Assembly: GCA_964452495.1 (NCBI GenBank)
Contig: CAYVMC010000002.1
Location: 83,864-147,863, forward strand
Reading direction: 5' to 3'
Source of the DNA: CALUTH01 sp964452495
GTDB lineage: Bacteria > Cyanobacteriota > Vampirovibrionia > Gastranaerophilales > Gastranaerophilaceae
DNA length: 64,000 nt
Each line of letters begins with the position of its first letter. The first letter of the stretch is position 1. The position numbers and the translations under genes were made by a program. This document shows, piece after piece, positions 25,456-35,090 of the stretch. Below the pieces are notes generated by a model that made no database searches, was not told the DNA's origin, and saw only the letters and a program-made list of their open reading frames with translations.

Positions 25456-27451
25456 AAGCTGCTTTTTTATAAAATTGTTTTTTAAATCTACTTTCTTTAA
25501 ACACAGTCAGGGACAGCATTTTACCCCCCCCCACAGCCCGAGATGCAGGCAGAGTAAGCATTTCGCCCAATTTATAATCCCACTCTAGCGGTTGAAAAGC
25601 TTCCATTCCATTACCGGGATAGAATGTTATTTCTCCGATGTAAATTTTGTCTTCTAGATCATAAAAATCAATTCTCGCAAAATAGAAATCTTTTGATAAT
25701 GTTTCTGCTAAACTTATCATTTTTTCAAGATTTTGAGGTTTTGCAATTCCGTTAGGAGAATTGTGAAATACTCGCTCAAAAGGCAGTTTATTCCAATCCG
25801 TATCATAAAAATCAAAGTATTTTTTATTGAATCTGTCTGAAACTACAAATAAATTTTTAACTTTCCCTCCATAGGATAAAAATTTATAGTCATATAAATC
25901 ATCATTCAGTTGTTGTATAAACTGTTCTGCAATAATTTTGGGCTTTATGTTCTTGTAACTCCACTCAAAACTGTGATAATAATGATTAGAATGTGGTTTG
26001 AGCCATTTTTTTAGTTTAGCTTTTGCCTTTTTAATATCCAATTTCGATTTGTCTTTGACAATAATATTCTGTCCGCAGCCCCAATTGACTTTTAAAACAA
26101 ACTGGTTTGGAAGTTTATCAAAGTCAATTTCATCAGGCGAATCCCAGACTCCTAAAAGCGGAATAAGATATTCTTCCCCTATTTTTTCTTTAACATACTC
26201 TCTGACCAGATATTTATCAGCACATTTGGTTAAAAGCGGATCTTCGTTATATAGCTTAAGCCACTGCAATTTTTCATTGAAACTTTGAGGATAGTCAATA
26301 TTAGGTTTGTAACCGACATACTGTTCAAACTGGAGTTCAATAATATATTTTTTATCTTCAAGCGAAAGATTAGGGTCGTATCTCCTGTTTTTTAACTTAT
26401 CAAATTTAGTTCGCCTCCGTATTTTGATTTTCAATCCCGCAATCGTAATTAATTTGTATTTTTTATTATTGTGTGTTTGATTCTTTATCGAGAAAATATT
26501 ATTAATAAAATGTTTTATTTTTAAATCTCTATATATTTCCTTGTAAAATGGGGTAAGTTTTGCATATTCCCACCAGTAAGCTGCTAACCATACTCTTTTA
26601 TCATTCCAAGGCTTTATTTTATCAGCATAATGAATTATAACAGGGTCCTCTATAGCTTTTTCAATTTGTGTTTCTCCATAAATATTATTTAAAAGTTGTC
26701 TTTTATTTCTATCATATAATAAGAATTTTTCATATGTTGTCATAAGATTGTATTTCAAATCAAGGATTTTTATATTATCAAAAAATGTTAAATTAATGAT
26801 ATCTTGATCGCTAGAGTTATAATTATTTTTAACTAAAGAACATAGTGTATCTGTTAAATTGTTTTGTCTTATTTTTTCCAGGTTCCAGAGAGTTACTCCA
26901 GCATTAATATACTTATCTAAACTCGTCATTCCAATACTTTTATAATATTCTATATGAGATTTTTCTTTATTCAGAATATAACCAGAAGCTAAGACTCCTG
27001 CAATATAATTATTATCAAGTGTTGTATTATAAAATTCAGATAAATCTTTGAGAATAATCGTATCCGTATCTAAATAAATAGCTTTATTATAACATTTTAA
27101 AATTTCAGGCACTTTAAGCCTGTAATAAGTAGGAAATGTAATATGTTTTATTTTACTTTCTCTGTTTAGAAAGGTATTTCCCATATCAATAAATGATACG
27201 TTAGTATTACAGAATTTATCAATTAATTTATTGAACTTTACCTTAAATTTTTCAGAAAAATTTGGTGTAACTAATAAATATATATCATAAAAACTTGATT
27301 CATTTTTGTTTTCAAGCATTGATAGTACTGTTACGTACATATACTTTGCATAATTATTATCAGAAGCTAAAACTATAGGTATTTTTATATTATTAGGATT
27401 TTCTTTCTCTCTTTCTACACTCTCTGGTAATTTTGTTATATTTGATTCCAT
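25454..27451 (-). CDS. Bifunctional glycosyltransferase family 8 / TupA-like ATP-grasp protein
   Basis: Residues about 25-300 form a GT8 glycosyltransferase (IPIVLASDNNYAKYMYVTV, DXD motif in AIYLDTDTIIL, and INAGVTLWNLEKIR). Residues about 375-640 resemble TupA-like ATP-grasp proteins of teichuronopeptide or capsule synthesis (YPQSFNEKLQWLKLYNEDPL, then KYLVREYV, KVNWGCGQNIIV, and IYIGEITFYPGNGMEAF). The fusion suggests transfer of a sugar and an amino-acid-like group to the same surface glycan. There is no signal peptide. It has an AAAGGA site ahead of ATG and stands alone, next to the fucose-synthase remnant. Confidence 0.82.
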   Translation of the reverse strand: MESNITKLPESVEREKENPNNIKIPIVLASDNNYAKYMYVTVLSMLENKNESSFYDIYLLVTPNFSEKFKVKFNKLIDKFCNTNVSFIDMGNTFLNRESKIKHITFPTYYRLKVPEILKCYNKAIYLDTDTIILKDLSEFYNTTLDNNYIAGVLASGYILNKEKSHIEYYKSIGMTSLDKYINAGVTLWNLEKIRQNNLTDTLCSLVKNNYNSSDQDIINLTFFDNIKILDLKYNLMTTYEKFLLYDRNKRQLLNNIYGETQIEKAIEDPVIIHYADKIKPWNDKRVWLAAYWWEYAKLTPFYKEIYRDLKIKHFINNIFSIKNQTHNNKKYKLITIAGLKIKIRRRTKFDKLKNRRYDPNLSLEDKKYIIELQFEQYVGYKPNIDYPQSFNEKLQWLKLYNEDPLLTKCADKYLVREYVKEKIGEEYLIPLLGVWDSPDEIDFDKLPNQFVLKVNWGCGQNIIVKDKSKLDIKKAKAKLKKWLKPHSNHYYHSFEWSYKNIKPKIIAEQFIQQLNDDLYDYKFLSYGGKVKNLFVVSDRFNKKYFDFYDTDWNKLPFERVFHNSPNGIAKPQNLEKMISLAETLSKDFYFARIDFYDLEDKIYIGEITFYPGNGMEAFQPLEWDYKLGEMLTLPASRAVGGGKMLSLTVFKESRFKKQFYKKAA

Positions 27452-27638
27452 ATTGAGTCCTTTATTATAAAGTTCTTATCGTTATTAGTCTAACACAAAA
27501 AACTTTTTAATATAAGTCCCTACCTTTTTGTAATTTTGTAACGAAATGTTAACATTAGACGTATAATATAGCAATTCTGGTACATAAAAAAACTTTATAT
27601 ACATGTAGGTTAGTAATAGGTAAAGTAGGAGGTTTTTT

Positions 27639-28619
27639 ATGACTATTCCGGCTGTTGATAATATTATCTCAACAAGCAGTCAATATGTTAATCCGTACAT
27701 ATACAATAATCTCGGATACAGTGGTTTAACATCTCCTCTGTATAGTGACTCTATATGGGATATGGGTTCAACAATGGCAACCGGTTATAACCCGATGTAT
27801 GATATATCAATGGGTTACGGATACGGAATATCTCCATATAGCATGGGAGATTATAGTAGCGGATATGGCTACTATGGAATGATGTCACCGGCATACGCAC
27901 AGGCACTGGTTAAATCTCAGGAGATTTATATGGACGGTCAGGCAGCATTACAACATAAACAGCGTGAAATCAATTACAATGGAGAGGTTGACACAATGAA
28001 TTATGATGTCAAGCTAAGCGATGCCAAAAACTCCCACCATGAAGATATAACAAGACGTGATACAAACATCAATGCCATCATCAGAAAAATAAACGACCGA
28101 TTAGAAGCTCAAGATACAAAAGGTTTCCGGGATGCCTATAATGAGGGACTTAGTTTATATGCAAAAGTGTATGCAGATGTGAATAATAAACGACTTGCAG
28201 AAACTCCCTCAGCAAGTGCAGACATAATAAACGCATTCCAGCAAAAATACGCAGATGCCAACGGAGGAAAGACTCTACAGCAAAAAGTCGATGAAACGCT
28301 TCCTGGAGCATTCAGCAGCGGTTTTAAATCTATATGGCGTTATCAAAATGTAGAATCCGCAGAAGAGATCAAAGCAATGCTTGACGACAGAGCAATTGCC
28401 TATAAAGCACAAGAAGATACATATAAAAGTTTTGGTAAACTTATTGGCGGAATTGCAAATACTGCAGTCTGTGGAGTCGGCGGCGGTATAGCCTTCGGTG
28501 CTGCTGGTGCAAGTGTCGGAGCGTTCTTAGGTAAGGCCGGAAAATTCGGAAAAATTGGTGCACTCATTGGTACAATCGGCGGACTTATATTCGGGGCAGG
28601 ACGAAGTATAACAGCTTAA
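27639..28619 (+). CDS. Hypothetical protein with Gly/Tyr-rich N-terminus and glycine-zipper C-terminus
   Basis: I do not recognise this 326-residue protein. Residues 1-95 are rich in glycine, tyrosine and methionine (ISMGYGYGISPYSMGDYSSG), like disordered or adhesive segments. The middle (about 100-240) is charged and helical. The last 70 residues hold a glycine-zipper hydrophobic hairpin (GVGGGIAFGAAGASVGAFLG and IGALIGTIGGLIFGAG), which could insert into membranes. A strong GTAGGAGG site precedes ATG, and a terminator follows. A surface or secreted effector role is speculation. Confidence 0.7.
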   Translation: MTIPAVDNIISTSSQYVNPYIYNNLGYSGLTSPLYSDSIWDMGSTMATGYNPMYDISMGYGYGISPYSMGDYSSGYGYYGMMSPAYAQALVKSQEIYMDGQAALQHKQREINYNGEVDTMNYDVKLSDAKNSHHEDITRRDTNINAIIRKINDRLEAQDTKGFRDAYNEGLSLYAKVYADVNNKRLAETPSASADIINAFQQKYADANGGKTLQQKVDETLPGAFSSGFKSIWRYQNVESAEEIKAMLDDRAIAYKAQEDTYKSFGKLIGGIANTAVCGVGGGIAFGAAGASVGAFLGKAGKFGKIGALIGTIGGLIFGAGRSITA

Positions 28620-28637
28620 AACATATAAAACCCTCTA

Positions 28638-28670
28638 CAGCCTCCGTTATTAAACGGAGACTGTTTTATT
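28638..28670 (+). terminator. Terminator after the glycine-zipper protein gene
   Basis: CAG..CTCCGTT pairs with AACGGAG..CTG, followed by TTTTATTT. Confidence 0.75.
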
Positions 28671-28675
28671 TACCC

Positions 28676-28885
28676 CTATGGGACAGGATCATAACCGCCT
28701 TCATTTAACGGATGACATCTTACTATCCGTTTTACCCCGAGCCAACCGCCTTTTAATACTCCATATTTCTCTATTGCCTGACGGGTATACTCACTGCACG
28801 TTGGATAAAATCGGCATCTGGGTGGTGTATGTGCGGATATTTTCTGATAAATCCTTATAATAAAAAGTATAAATTTCTTTATCAT
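28676..28885 (-). CDS. yidD: Membrane protein insertion efficiency factor YidD
   Basis: This small YidC helper has 69 residues with an N-terminal amphipathic helix (KKFILFIIRIYQKI) and the family signature CRFYPTCSEYTRQAI, then GWLGVKRIVRCHP. It is usually located by rpmH-rnpA-yidC, but here it starts 3 bases after flhA ends and is thus the last gene of the flagellar operon. A role in inserting FlhA or other export-gate proteins is an inference. Confidence 0.93.
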   Translation of the reverse strand: MIKKFILFIIRIYQKISAHTPPRCRFYPTCSEYTRQAIEKYGVLKGGWLGVKRIVRCHPLNEGGYDPVP

Positions 28886-28888
28886 TTA

Positions 28889-30982
28889 TTAACCGCCGTA
28901 TCTGGCATTATCACCAATTGTATCAACTGCTTCAACCTTAATATCCGTGATAAGTTCAGAATAAGAAATTACAACAATAGTCGGAATGTGACGTTCTAAT
29001 AACTGGAAGAGCGGTAATCTTATTCTTGGAGAGCAAAGAATAACCGGTTGAATACCAATATTCTGGTGAGCATTCATCAAAGTTGTTGCAGTAGACTCTA
29101 TTAAATCCTGCACCTGCATAGGATTAAGCAAAAACATTGTACCCAGCTCCGTTCTCTGGCAGCTATCATCCAGTATTTTTTCCCACTCAGGAGACAATGT
29201 AAGCGCATACAATACTTTATCTTTATCAATATTTGAAAGACAAATTTGACGCCCTAGTGCTGCACGTAAACGCTCCGACAATATATCAGGTTCCTTAGAA
29301 AATCTTGCATAGTCACACAATCGTTCAAAAACAAATATAATATCTTTAATAGAAACTTTTTCTCTGATAAGGTTAACAAATATTTTTCTGAGGTCACTTG
29401 TTGAAATAATTGCAGGCACAAGATCATTAACAAGCGTCGGATCTTGAGAACGAACAAGTTCCATAAGTTTAAGAACATCTGTTTTGGTCATAACCTCATC
29501 AACATGTTTACGCACACATTCCTGCAAGTGTGTGACAAGAACATCAGTAGCATCAACTGCAGTAACCTTTTTAGCTGCCTGTGCAGCTTCCTTACTTATC
29601 CAGTAAGCCTGTGTCATATAAGTCGGATCAACACCTATTATTGCATCATCAGGAACAGATTTCATTACAGAATCCCACTGGTCTGCAATAACCATGTATT
29701 TCCCGGGATATACAAATCCTGATGCAACTGCATTCCCACGGATAGATATGACATACTCATTGGCTTCAAGTGCTGAAGAATCCATTATTCTTATATTTGG
29801 CAAAATATAACCTAATTCATCCGTTACACGTTGACGAAGAGCAGCAATTTTAGCAAGCAGCTGCCCCTCTTGATCAGGATCCGCAATAACAAGAAGCCCT
29901 GCGCCAACTTGCAAGCTTAACACATCAACACCCAAACGTTCATACATCTTATTGGGATTAACCAAATCCTGCATATTTTGCCGTACACTCTCCAATTGTC
30001 CCATTTGTGCTTGTACATCAGCATTAATCAATACAGAGAAGCCTGCAAATGCAAGTATTACAGTAAATAAAAGGAACGGTGCCCAAGGTAATCCTGTAAT
30101 AGGAGATGTAATTGTAATCAAACCTAAGAATACTGCAGCAAAGAATAAAGAATAAGGTTTGCTCATTATTTGTACGGTTAATTCTGACCCCAGTGATGCA
30201 TTACCGGCAGATGCACGCGTCATCACAATACCTGCCGAAATTGACATCAAAAGCGACGGCAACTGTGATGCAAGACCATCACCAATTGTTAAAACAGTAT
30301 ATTTAGACAGGGCATCCGCAATCGGCATATTGTTCATAAGACAACCTATACATAAACCGCCTATAATGTTTATAAGTACAATGATAATACCTGCAATTGT
30401 ATCACCTTTTACAAACTTCATAGAACCGTCCATAGAACCGAATAATGAAGACTCTCTCTGCAAATCTTCACGTTTTTTTACTGCTTCTTCAGGTGTAATC
30501 AAACCCGCATTAAAATCGGCATCAATAGTCATTTGTTTACCTGGCATAGCATCCAATGCAAATCTTGCTGCAACTTCAGCAATACGTTCAGCACCTTTTG
30601 TAATTACCATAAACTGTACAATCGTAATGATAAGAAAGATTACACCACCTACAATCATATTACCGCCGGTTACGAAAGTACCAAATGCATGAATTACTTC
30701 CCCCGCTTCACCTTTTGATAAAATAAGCCTTGTAGATGCAATTGAGAGAACTAGTCTGAACATCGTTCCAATAAGAATAATCGAAGGAAATGCCGCTAAT
30801 TCCAATGGTTTTTGAACGTATAAAGAAATCATTAAAAGGACAATACCTAAAGTAATATTAAGAGAAATTGAAAAATTAATAACCCAATTAGGCATCTCAA
30901 TAATCAAGATAAGAATAAGGGTTAATACAAATCCGGCAAGAAATATTTCACTGATTGGTTTTGCTCCACCATCCGCTGCCAT
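28889..30982 (-). CDS. flhA: Flagellar biosynthesis protein FlhA
   Basis: FlhA is the export-gate membrane protein of the flagellar type III system. It has about eight helices in residues 1-330, the FHIPEP-like cytoplasmic loop with VVKGAERIAEVAARFALDAMPGKQM-type sequence (here ITKGAERIAEV), and a large C-terminal domain (about 350-697). The length of 697 is normal. A GAGAGGA site precedes ATG. It follows fliH by one base and precedes yidD by 3 bases. Confidence 0.96.
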   Translation of the reverse strand: MAADGGAKPISEIFLAGFVLTLILILIIEMPNWVINFSISLNITLGIVLLMISLYVQKPLELAAFPSIILIGTMFRLVLSIASTRLILSKGEAGEVIHAFGTFVTGGNMIVGGVIFLIITIVQFMVITKGAERIAEVAARFALDAMPGKQMTIDADFNAGLITPEEAVKKREDLQRESSLFGSMDGSMKFVKGDTIAGIIIVLINIIGGLCIGCLMNNMPIADALSKYTVLTIGDGLASQLPSLLMSISAGIVMTRASAGNASLGSELTVQIMSKPYSLFFAAVFLGLITITSPITGLPWAPFLLFTVILAFAGFSVLINADVQAQMGQLESVRQNMQDLVNPNKMYERLGVDVLSLQVGAGLLVIADPDQEGQLLAKIAALRQRVTDELGYILPNIRIMDSSALEANEYVISIRGNAVASGFVYPGKYMVIADQWDSVMKSVPDDAIIGVDPTYMTQAYWISKEAAQAAKKVTAVDATDVLVTHLQECVRKHVDEVMTKTDVLKLMELVRSQDPTLVNDLVPAIISTSDLRKIFVNLIREKVSIKDIIFVFERLCDYARFSKEPDILSERLRAALGRQICLSNIDKDKVLYALTLSPEWEKILDDSCQRTELGTMFLLNPMQVQDLIESTATTLMNAHQNIGIQPVILCSPRIRLPLFQLLERHIPTIVVISYSELITDIKVEAVDTIGDNARYGG

Positions 30983-30983
30983 T

Positions 30984-31739
30984 CTATATTCCTCTCAACG
31001 CTTTTTTAATAATTTCTATCTGGGCATCAATACTTGCATCAACTATACCATTACTCGTCTCAAATATACACCCTCCATCTTGTATATTTTCATCACCAAC
31101 TACATTTACTTTTGCCTCTACACCAAGCTCATAAACAGCATTCGGCATATTGTCCTTTACAAACTGAACCTCTGCAGGATTGACTTTAATTAAGATTTTA
31201 GGTTCTGTCTTTGATACTGATTTTAAAATATCTAGTATTATATTCATAACAATCTGCGGGTCTAGTGTTACTTCTTTTTTAATGATTTTTTTAGCAATAT
31301 CAACACTTATTTCAAGAATATCCGGTGCTATATATTCAAAGACCTCTTTTTTAGCCGTTAAAAAAGCTTTTAATTTTCCTCTGAATTCATCTAAATCCGC
31401 ATTTGCCTTATCAATTCCAGCTTTAAACCCTTCATCAAAAGCAGCTTTCTTAATAGCATCCGCTTCATCCTTTGCGCGAGAAACCAGTTTGCGGTCATCA
31501 ATACGACGATACCCTCTCCTTCTTGTACCGCTTCTGCGTTCAATTCTCTGCGTAAAATCAAGGTTATCTATATCAAATATTTTTTCTGATAAATCTTCTT
31601 CCGGATGTAACTCTTCATCCGGTACAGCAAGCTCTGCAGACGCACTTTGCGCTGCATCTTCATTCTTATTTACAACCTCCTCAACTTTCTCTTGAACCAA
31701 TTTGGATTTGATTCTTTGAGAATTTTTCTTTATTAACAT
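30984..31739 (-). CDS. fliH: Flagellar assembly protein FliH
   Basis: FliH is the stator-like regulator of FliI. The N-terminal 90 residues are acidic and disordered, and RRSGTRRRGYRRIDDRK is a basic patch. The C-terminal part (about 120-250) resembles FliH/YscL/V-ATPase E, with ILEISVDIAKKIIKKEVTLDPQ and IQDGGCIFETSNGIVDASID. Position between the fliG-like gene and flhA supports the call. Its ATPase partner, fliI, is elsewhere in the window. Confidence 0.88.
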   Translation of the reverse strand: MLIKKNSQRIKSKLVQEKVEEVVNKNEDAAQSASAELAVPDEELHPEEDLSEKIFDIDNLDFTQRIERRSGTRRRGYRRIDDRKLVSRAKDEADAIKKAAFDEGFKAGIDKANADLDEFRGKLKAFLTAKKEVFEYIAPDILEISVDIAKKIIKKEVTLDPQIVMNIILDILKSVSKTEPKILIKVNPAEVQFVKDNMPNAVYELGVEAKVNVVGDENIQDGGCIFETSNGIVDASIDAQIEIIKKALRGI

Positions 31740-31747
31740 ACTTAGTA

Positions 31748-32773
31748 TTATATACTATCCTGAACATATTGTGCAATAACACCTGCAACTCTCAACGGAA
31801 TACGATAATACTCATCATCATAAACCGATGAAATAAAACGTTTTACAAACGGACGTTCATATTTTATTAATTGTTCAACTCTATCCCTGCTCGTATTATC
31901 AAAAACACGTTGTAAATGTTTTACAAGATTATCTTCCGTCAATTTTGGTTTCTTCGGAAGATATTCCCTAATTTCATTTAAACACTGACAGGTTAATTCA
32001 GGATCAATTTGTGACTCTAAATTCGGTGTCTGCATAAATTGTGTTATAGCCTGAGTATCTTCCGGAGAGAATTTATTTAGAATTGTAACAACTTTGTCTT
32101 GCGAAAGCAATTTTAACAACAAAGCCAGAGAGAGAAGCTTTGCTGCTTTTCCTGCAACTTGTACCGGAGAAGTAGCCGCTGCAACCTTCTGCGCAGGATT
32201 AGGCTGGGCACCCTGAACATCCTGTTGCGAAGGAGATTGTACAGTACCACTTGCCGCTGCCGCTGCTTCCTCTTCCTGTACCTTCTTTGCCATATCATCA
32301 ATATTAGACTGTTTTGCGGCAAATTCTTTTACCTCTGCAGATATTAAATTCTTCTTCTCTAATGCTTCAAGTCCTGCAACATAAGCTCTATTAACATGAT
32401 GCTCAATTGCTTGCAACATCTGATCCTGAGGAACATTTCTTAAAATAGCTTGTTTTCCGACTTCAAATATTGTAAATGCAATTTTTTGCATTATACCATC
32501 CCAGTGTTCGGGTAGTATCTTGGAATGAATTAAATCTATTGATTTGTGGAATGACCATTCCGCTATTATTTGTGAAATGAGTATTGCCTGCTCTGCATTA
32601 AATTTGAGATTAGCGTCATTGTACAGAGCCTCTCCAGCCATCTTAGTGAAATTTTCAATAGTATTTACAATATATGCTTTCTGATGTTCATTAAACTCTT
32701 GCGGAACAAGCTCTTTAGCCTGCCGCGCCATCTCTTCCGCAAATTCTTTATACTGAAACCCTTCTATTGCCAT
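31748..32773 (-). CDS. Divergent protein in the fliG position
   Basis: This 341-residue gene sits exactly where fliG is expected, between fliF and fliH. The middle (about 210-250) has a FliG-like helical pattern (ALLLKLLSQDKVVTILNKFSPEDTQAITQFM). I cannot find the FliG hallmarks, neither the EHPQ-type segment nor the charged C-terminal torque helix. The C-terminus (KRFISSVYDDEYYRIPLRVA and GVIAQYVQDSI) is unlike FliG. An alanine/glutamine-rich linker lies at about 165-205. It may be a strongly diverged FliG or a new switch-adapter protein. Confidence 0.6.
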   Translation of the reverse strand: MAIEGFQYKEFAEEMARQAKELVPQEFNEHQKAYIVNTIENFTKMAGEALYNDANLKFNAEQAILISQIIAEWSFHKSIDLIHSKILPEHWDGIMQKIAFTIFEVGKQAILRNVPQDQMLQAIEHHVNRAYVAGLEALEKKNLISAEVKEFAAKQSNIDDMAKKVQEEEAAAAASGTVQSPSQQDVQGAQPNPAQKVAAATSPVQVAGKAAKLLSLALLLKLLSQDKVVTILNKFSPEDTQAITQFMQTPNLESQIDPELTCQCLNEIREYLPKKPKLTEDNLVKHLQRVFDNTSRDRVEQLIKYERPFVKRFISSVYDDEYYRIPLRVAGVIAQYVQDSI

Positions 32774-32819
32774 TTTTTACTAATAATCCTTGCCTTACTT
32801 GCCATATAGCTAGATAACT

Positions 32820-34484
32820 CTACCCCTGCTCAATCCAGCTCCTTATCTTGTCACCGGCTTCAAGTTCATCAACATCGTCAAATTCTTTTTTCAATTCTCT
32901 AAGTGCATCAACAAGAGCAGGTGACGTTGTATAAGAACGATTTTGCTGTTCAATAAGCCCCTGAGCAAGTTGTGATTGTTTTTCAATCAATTCGGCAGCC
33001 TGCATACTAACATCCTTAATTTGCTTATCATGTTGTGCATCTTTTGCTTTAAGTTCATTCATTGCGGATTCCTGCTCATATTTTGCAGCCATTAGCCTGC
33101 TCGACAAAATCTTATGCCCGGCAAACAAGCCTACGGCAATTAAAGCTATCGCAAGCCACCATGGATTACCAGTTTTAGGTTCAATAGGAGCTTTATTACC
33201 TTTATCCGCAGTAAGGAACGGGTCAAGGCTTTCAGCAAATGCAATTGTAACATTTTCAGGGTCAGCTTTTGGACTGGCAGCAGCAGCAATAAGCTCTTTT
33301 AGTTCTTGTATTGTTAAGTCTGGAGGCAAAGAATCTTTTTCTAAAGTTACCGCAATAGAAATTTCCTCTAGCATACCTGGAGACATATACTCATTAATCT
33401 GACTTTTTGTGACTCCATACTGTGTTTCAGAAGCTGTTCTTGAGTAACTTCTATTTTGAGAAGAATCCGAAGAACCTGCCGGAAGCCCGTTTGGAAGATA
33501 TACACTGACGGCATTTGTATTTTTATTGATATCCTGGGTTTGATCGCCCAAACCTTCTGAAAATACCTGTTGATTAACCGCCGTTTTTCTGTTGGGATCA
33601 TAATCAATAGTAAATTTCTCTACAGGAGCCTGCTTTAAGAATGTGCTCACGGTTGCAACATATTTACCAGCACCAACCAATCTATTTAACTGTGCAGAAA
33701 CTTTTTCCTGCATATAACGGTCATTTTCTTCCATTCTTTCAATTAACTCTGATTCCGCATTAATTATACTTGAATAAACATGCCCGTTAGTATCCGTAAT
33801 AGAAATATTTTCCGCCTTAAGTCCGGCTACACTGCCTAAAAGCAGGTTGGTAACCGCTTTTATAACTCTGGAGTCCAGCTTCCTTCCAACATCAACCGTT
33901 AATTGAACTGTTGCTGTAATTGGTTTTTGCATAGAAGAGAACATAGTTTGTTCTGGTATAGAGATAAATACCGATGCATTGCTTATACCATCAATTCTTT
34001 TTATTAACCTTGCAAGTTCTCCGTTCATTGCACGGGTAAGGCGAATTTTTTTATCCTCTTTTGTTGAAGTAAAATCACCTTTATCAAAAATCTCCAAACC
34101 TACATTTTGATCATAGAGCCCACTTTCAACAATAGCAATTATTGCTTGTTCTCTCTTTTCTGTAGTACATTTTTTCATTCCCGGAGTACAATCACCCTTT
34201 TTAAGATATATAACGGACTTTGTACCATCAACTTTTCTGCTTGCAACTATATTATTTCTTGCAAGCAGTGATTGAATTTCCAATGCTTTTCCCAAATTAT
34301 CAGTTGTTAATAATTCTACATCTTCTTTTAAAGGCTCGTTACTTACATCCACTCCTTGAGTTTCACCCTTATTTCCGCCTTTAGATATGGCAACAGTAAG
34401 AATGGCAATAAACAGCACAAGGAGAACACCTCCTATTATTGCACCTAATACCATCTTGTTTTCTAGTAATTTGTTAAAATCCAT
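32820..34484 (-). CDS. fliF: Flagellar MS-ring protein FliF
   Basis: FliF forms the MS ring in the inner membrane. It has an N-terminal helix (about 13-33), YscJ/FliF domains with RAMNGELARLIKRIDGISNASVFISIPEQ and VTNLLLGSVAGLKAENISITDTNG, and a second helix near WWLAIALIAVGLFAG (about 440-457). The cytoplasmic tail ends with a DKIRSWIEQG-type FliG-binding segment. The length of 554 is typical. Confidence 0.95.
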   Translation of the reverse strand: MDFNKLLENKMVLGAIIGGVLLVLFIAILTVAISKGGNKGETQGVDVSNEPLKEDVELLTTDNLGKALEIQSLLARNNIVASRKVDGTKSVIYLKKGDCTPGMKKCTTEKREQAIIAIVESGLYDQNVGLEIFDKGDFTSTKEDKKIRLTRAMNGELARLIKRIDGISNASVFISIPEQTMFSSMQKPITATVQLTVDVGRKLDSRVIKAVTNLLLGSVAGLKAENISITDTNGHVYSSIINAESELIERMEENDRYMQEKVSAQLNRLVGAGKYVATVSTFLKQAPVEKFTIDYDPNRKTAVNQQVFSEGLGDQTQDINKNTNAVSVYLPNGLPAGSSDSSQNRSYSRTASETQYGVTKSQINEYMSPGMLEEISIAVTLEKDSLPPDLTIQELKELIAAAASPKADPENVTIAFAESLDPFLTADKGNKAPIEPKTGNPWWLAIALIAVGLFAGHKILSSRLMAAKYEQESAMNELKAKDAQHDKQIKDVSMQAAELIEKQSQLAQGLIEQQNRSYTTSPALVDALRELKKEFDDVDELEAGDKIRSWIEQG

Positions 34485-34515
34485 ACTGTTTTGCCAATAC
34501 CTTCCTTATAATATT

Positions 34516-34857
34516 TTACATTGTAATTTGCATTATTTTATCATACGCTGATATGACCTTTGTAGTCATAGTAGTTACCATAGTAACAGAAAGTTCTGCC
34601 TTGTTCATTGCCGTCATAACATCATGTATATCAACATTTTCACTGCCCATCATTGCATCACGCAGTAAATTATCAGGAGCCTCCAGTGTTTGATTGAAGT
34701 TCTCTACAAGTCCGGACATTACAGATTTGAAATCCTGCCCTTCATGATCTTCTATTCTGCTCATTCGTGCTGACGGAATATCCCATACTCCTGGATCCAT
34801 TTTAGTATGCTGAATTCTTGCTTCTAAATCATATCTTGGATAAAATCCCTGAAACAT
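34516..34857 (-). CDS. fliE: FliE-family protein (copy 2)
   Basis: The last 55 residues match FliE (SENVDIHDVMTAMNKAELSVT and then VTTMTTKVISAYDKIMQITM). It begins the operon fliE-fliF-(fliG)-fliH-flhA-yidD, the classic place for fliE. The 113-residue length is normal. Because another fliE closes the flgB-flgC operon at 3073-3471, the genome encodes two paralogs in two flagellar loci. An AAGAAGG site precedes ATG. Confidence 0.88.
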   Translation of the reverse strand: MFQGFYPRYDLEARIQHTKMDPGVWDIPSARMSRIEDHEGQDFKSVMSGLVENFNQTLEAPDNLLRDAMMGSENVDIHDVMTAMNKAELSVTMVTTMTTKVISAYDKIMQITM

Positions 34858-35090
34858 TTTTACCTTCTTTCTATCTGGTTAGATATATCTATTAACGGCG
34901 TATAACCATAAAGTCTGAATTTAACTTTATAAAAAATCATACATTTAAAGTATTTTTAATAATTTTTTTTTTAGAATCAAGGTAAAAAATTTTTTTATTC
35001 AAATTGTAAAGTTTTGTAAATTTTTTCTTAAAAACATTAAAGTTTTGAAAAATTATGCCGTTATACCTAATATAATAAGGGATTAATAAT
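34858..35090. promoter_or_regulatory. Divergent promoter region between the flagellar operon and an unknown gene
   Basis: This AT-rich spacer contains TTGAAA and TAATAT spaced by 17 bases (about 35045-35073) ahead of the plus-strand gene at 35091, and repeats of TTGTAAA (near 35005 and 35017). No clear flagellar sigma28 or sigma54 promoter is recognised for the minus-strand operon. Confidence 0.4.
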
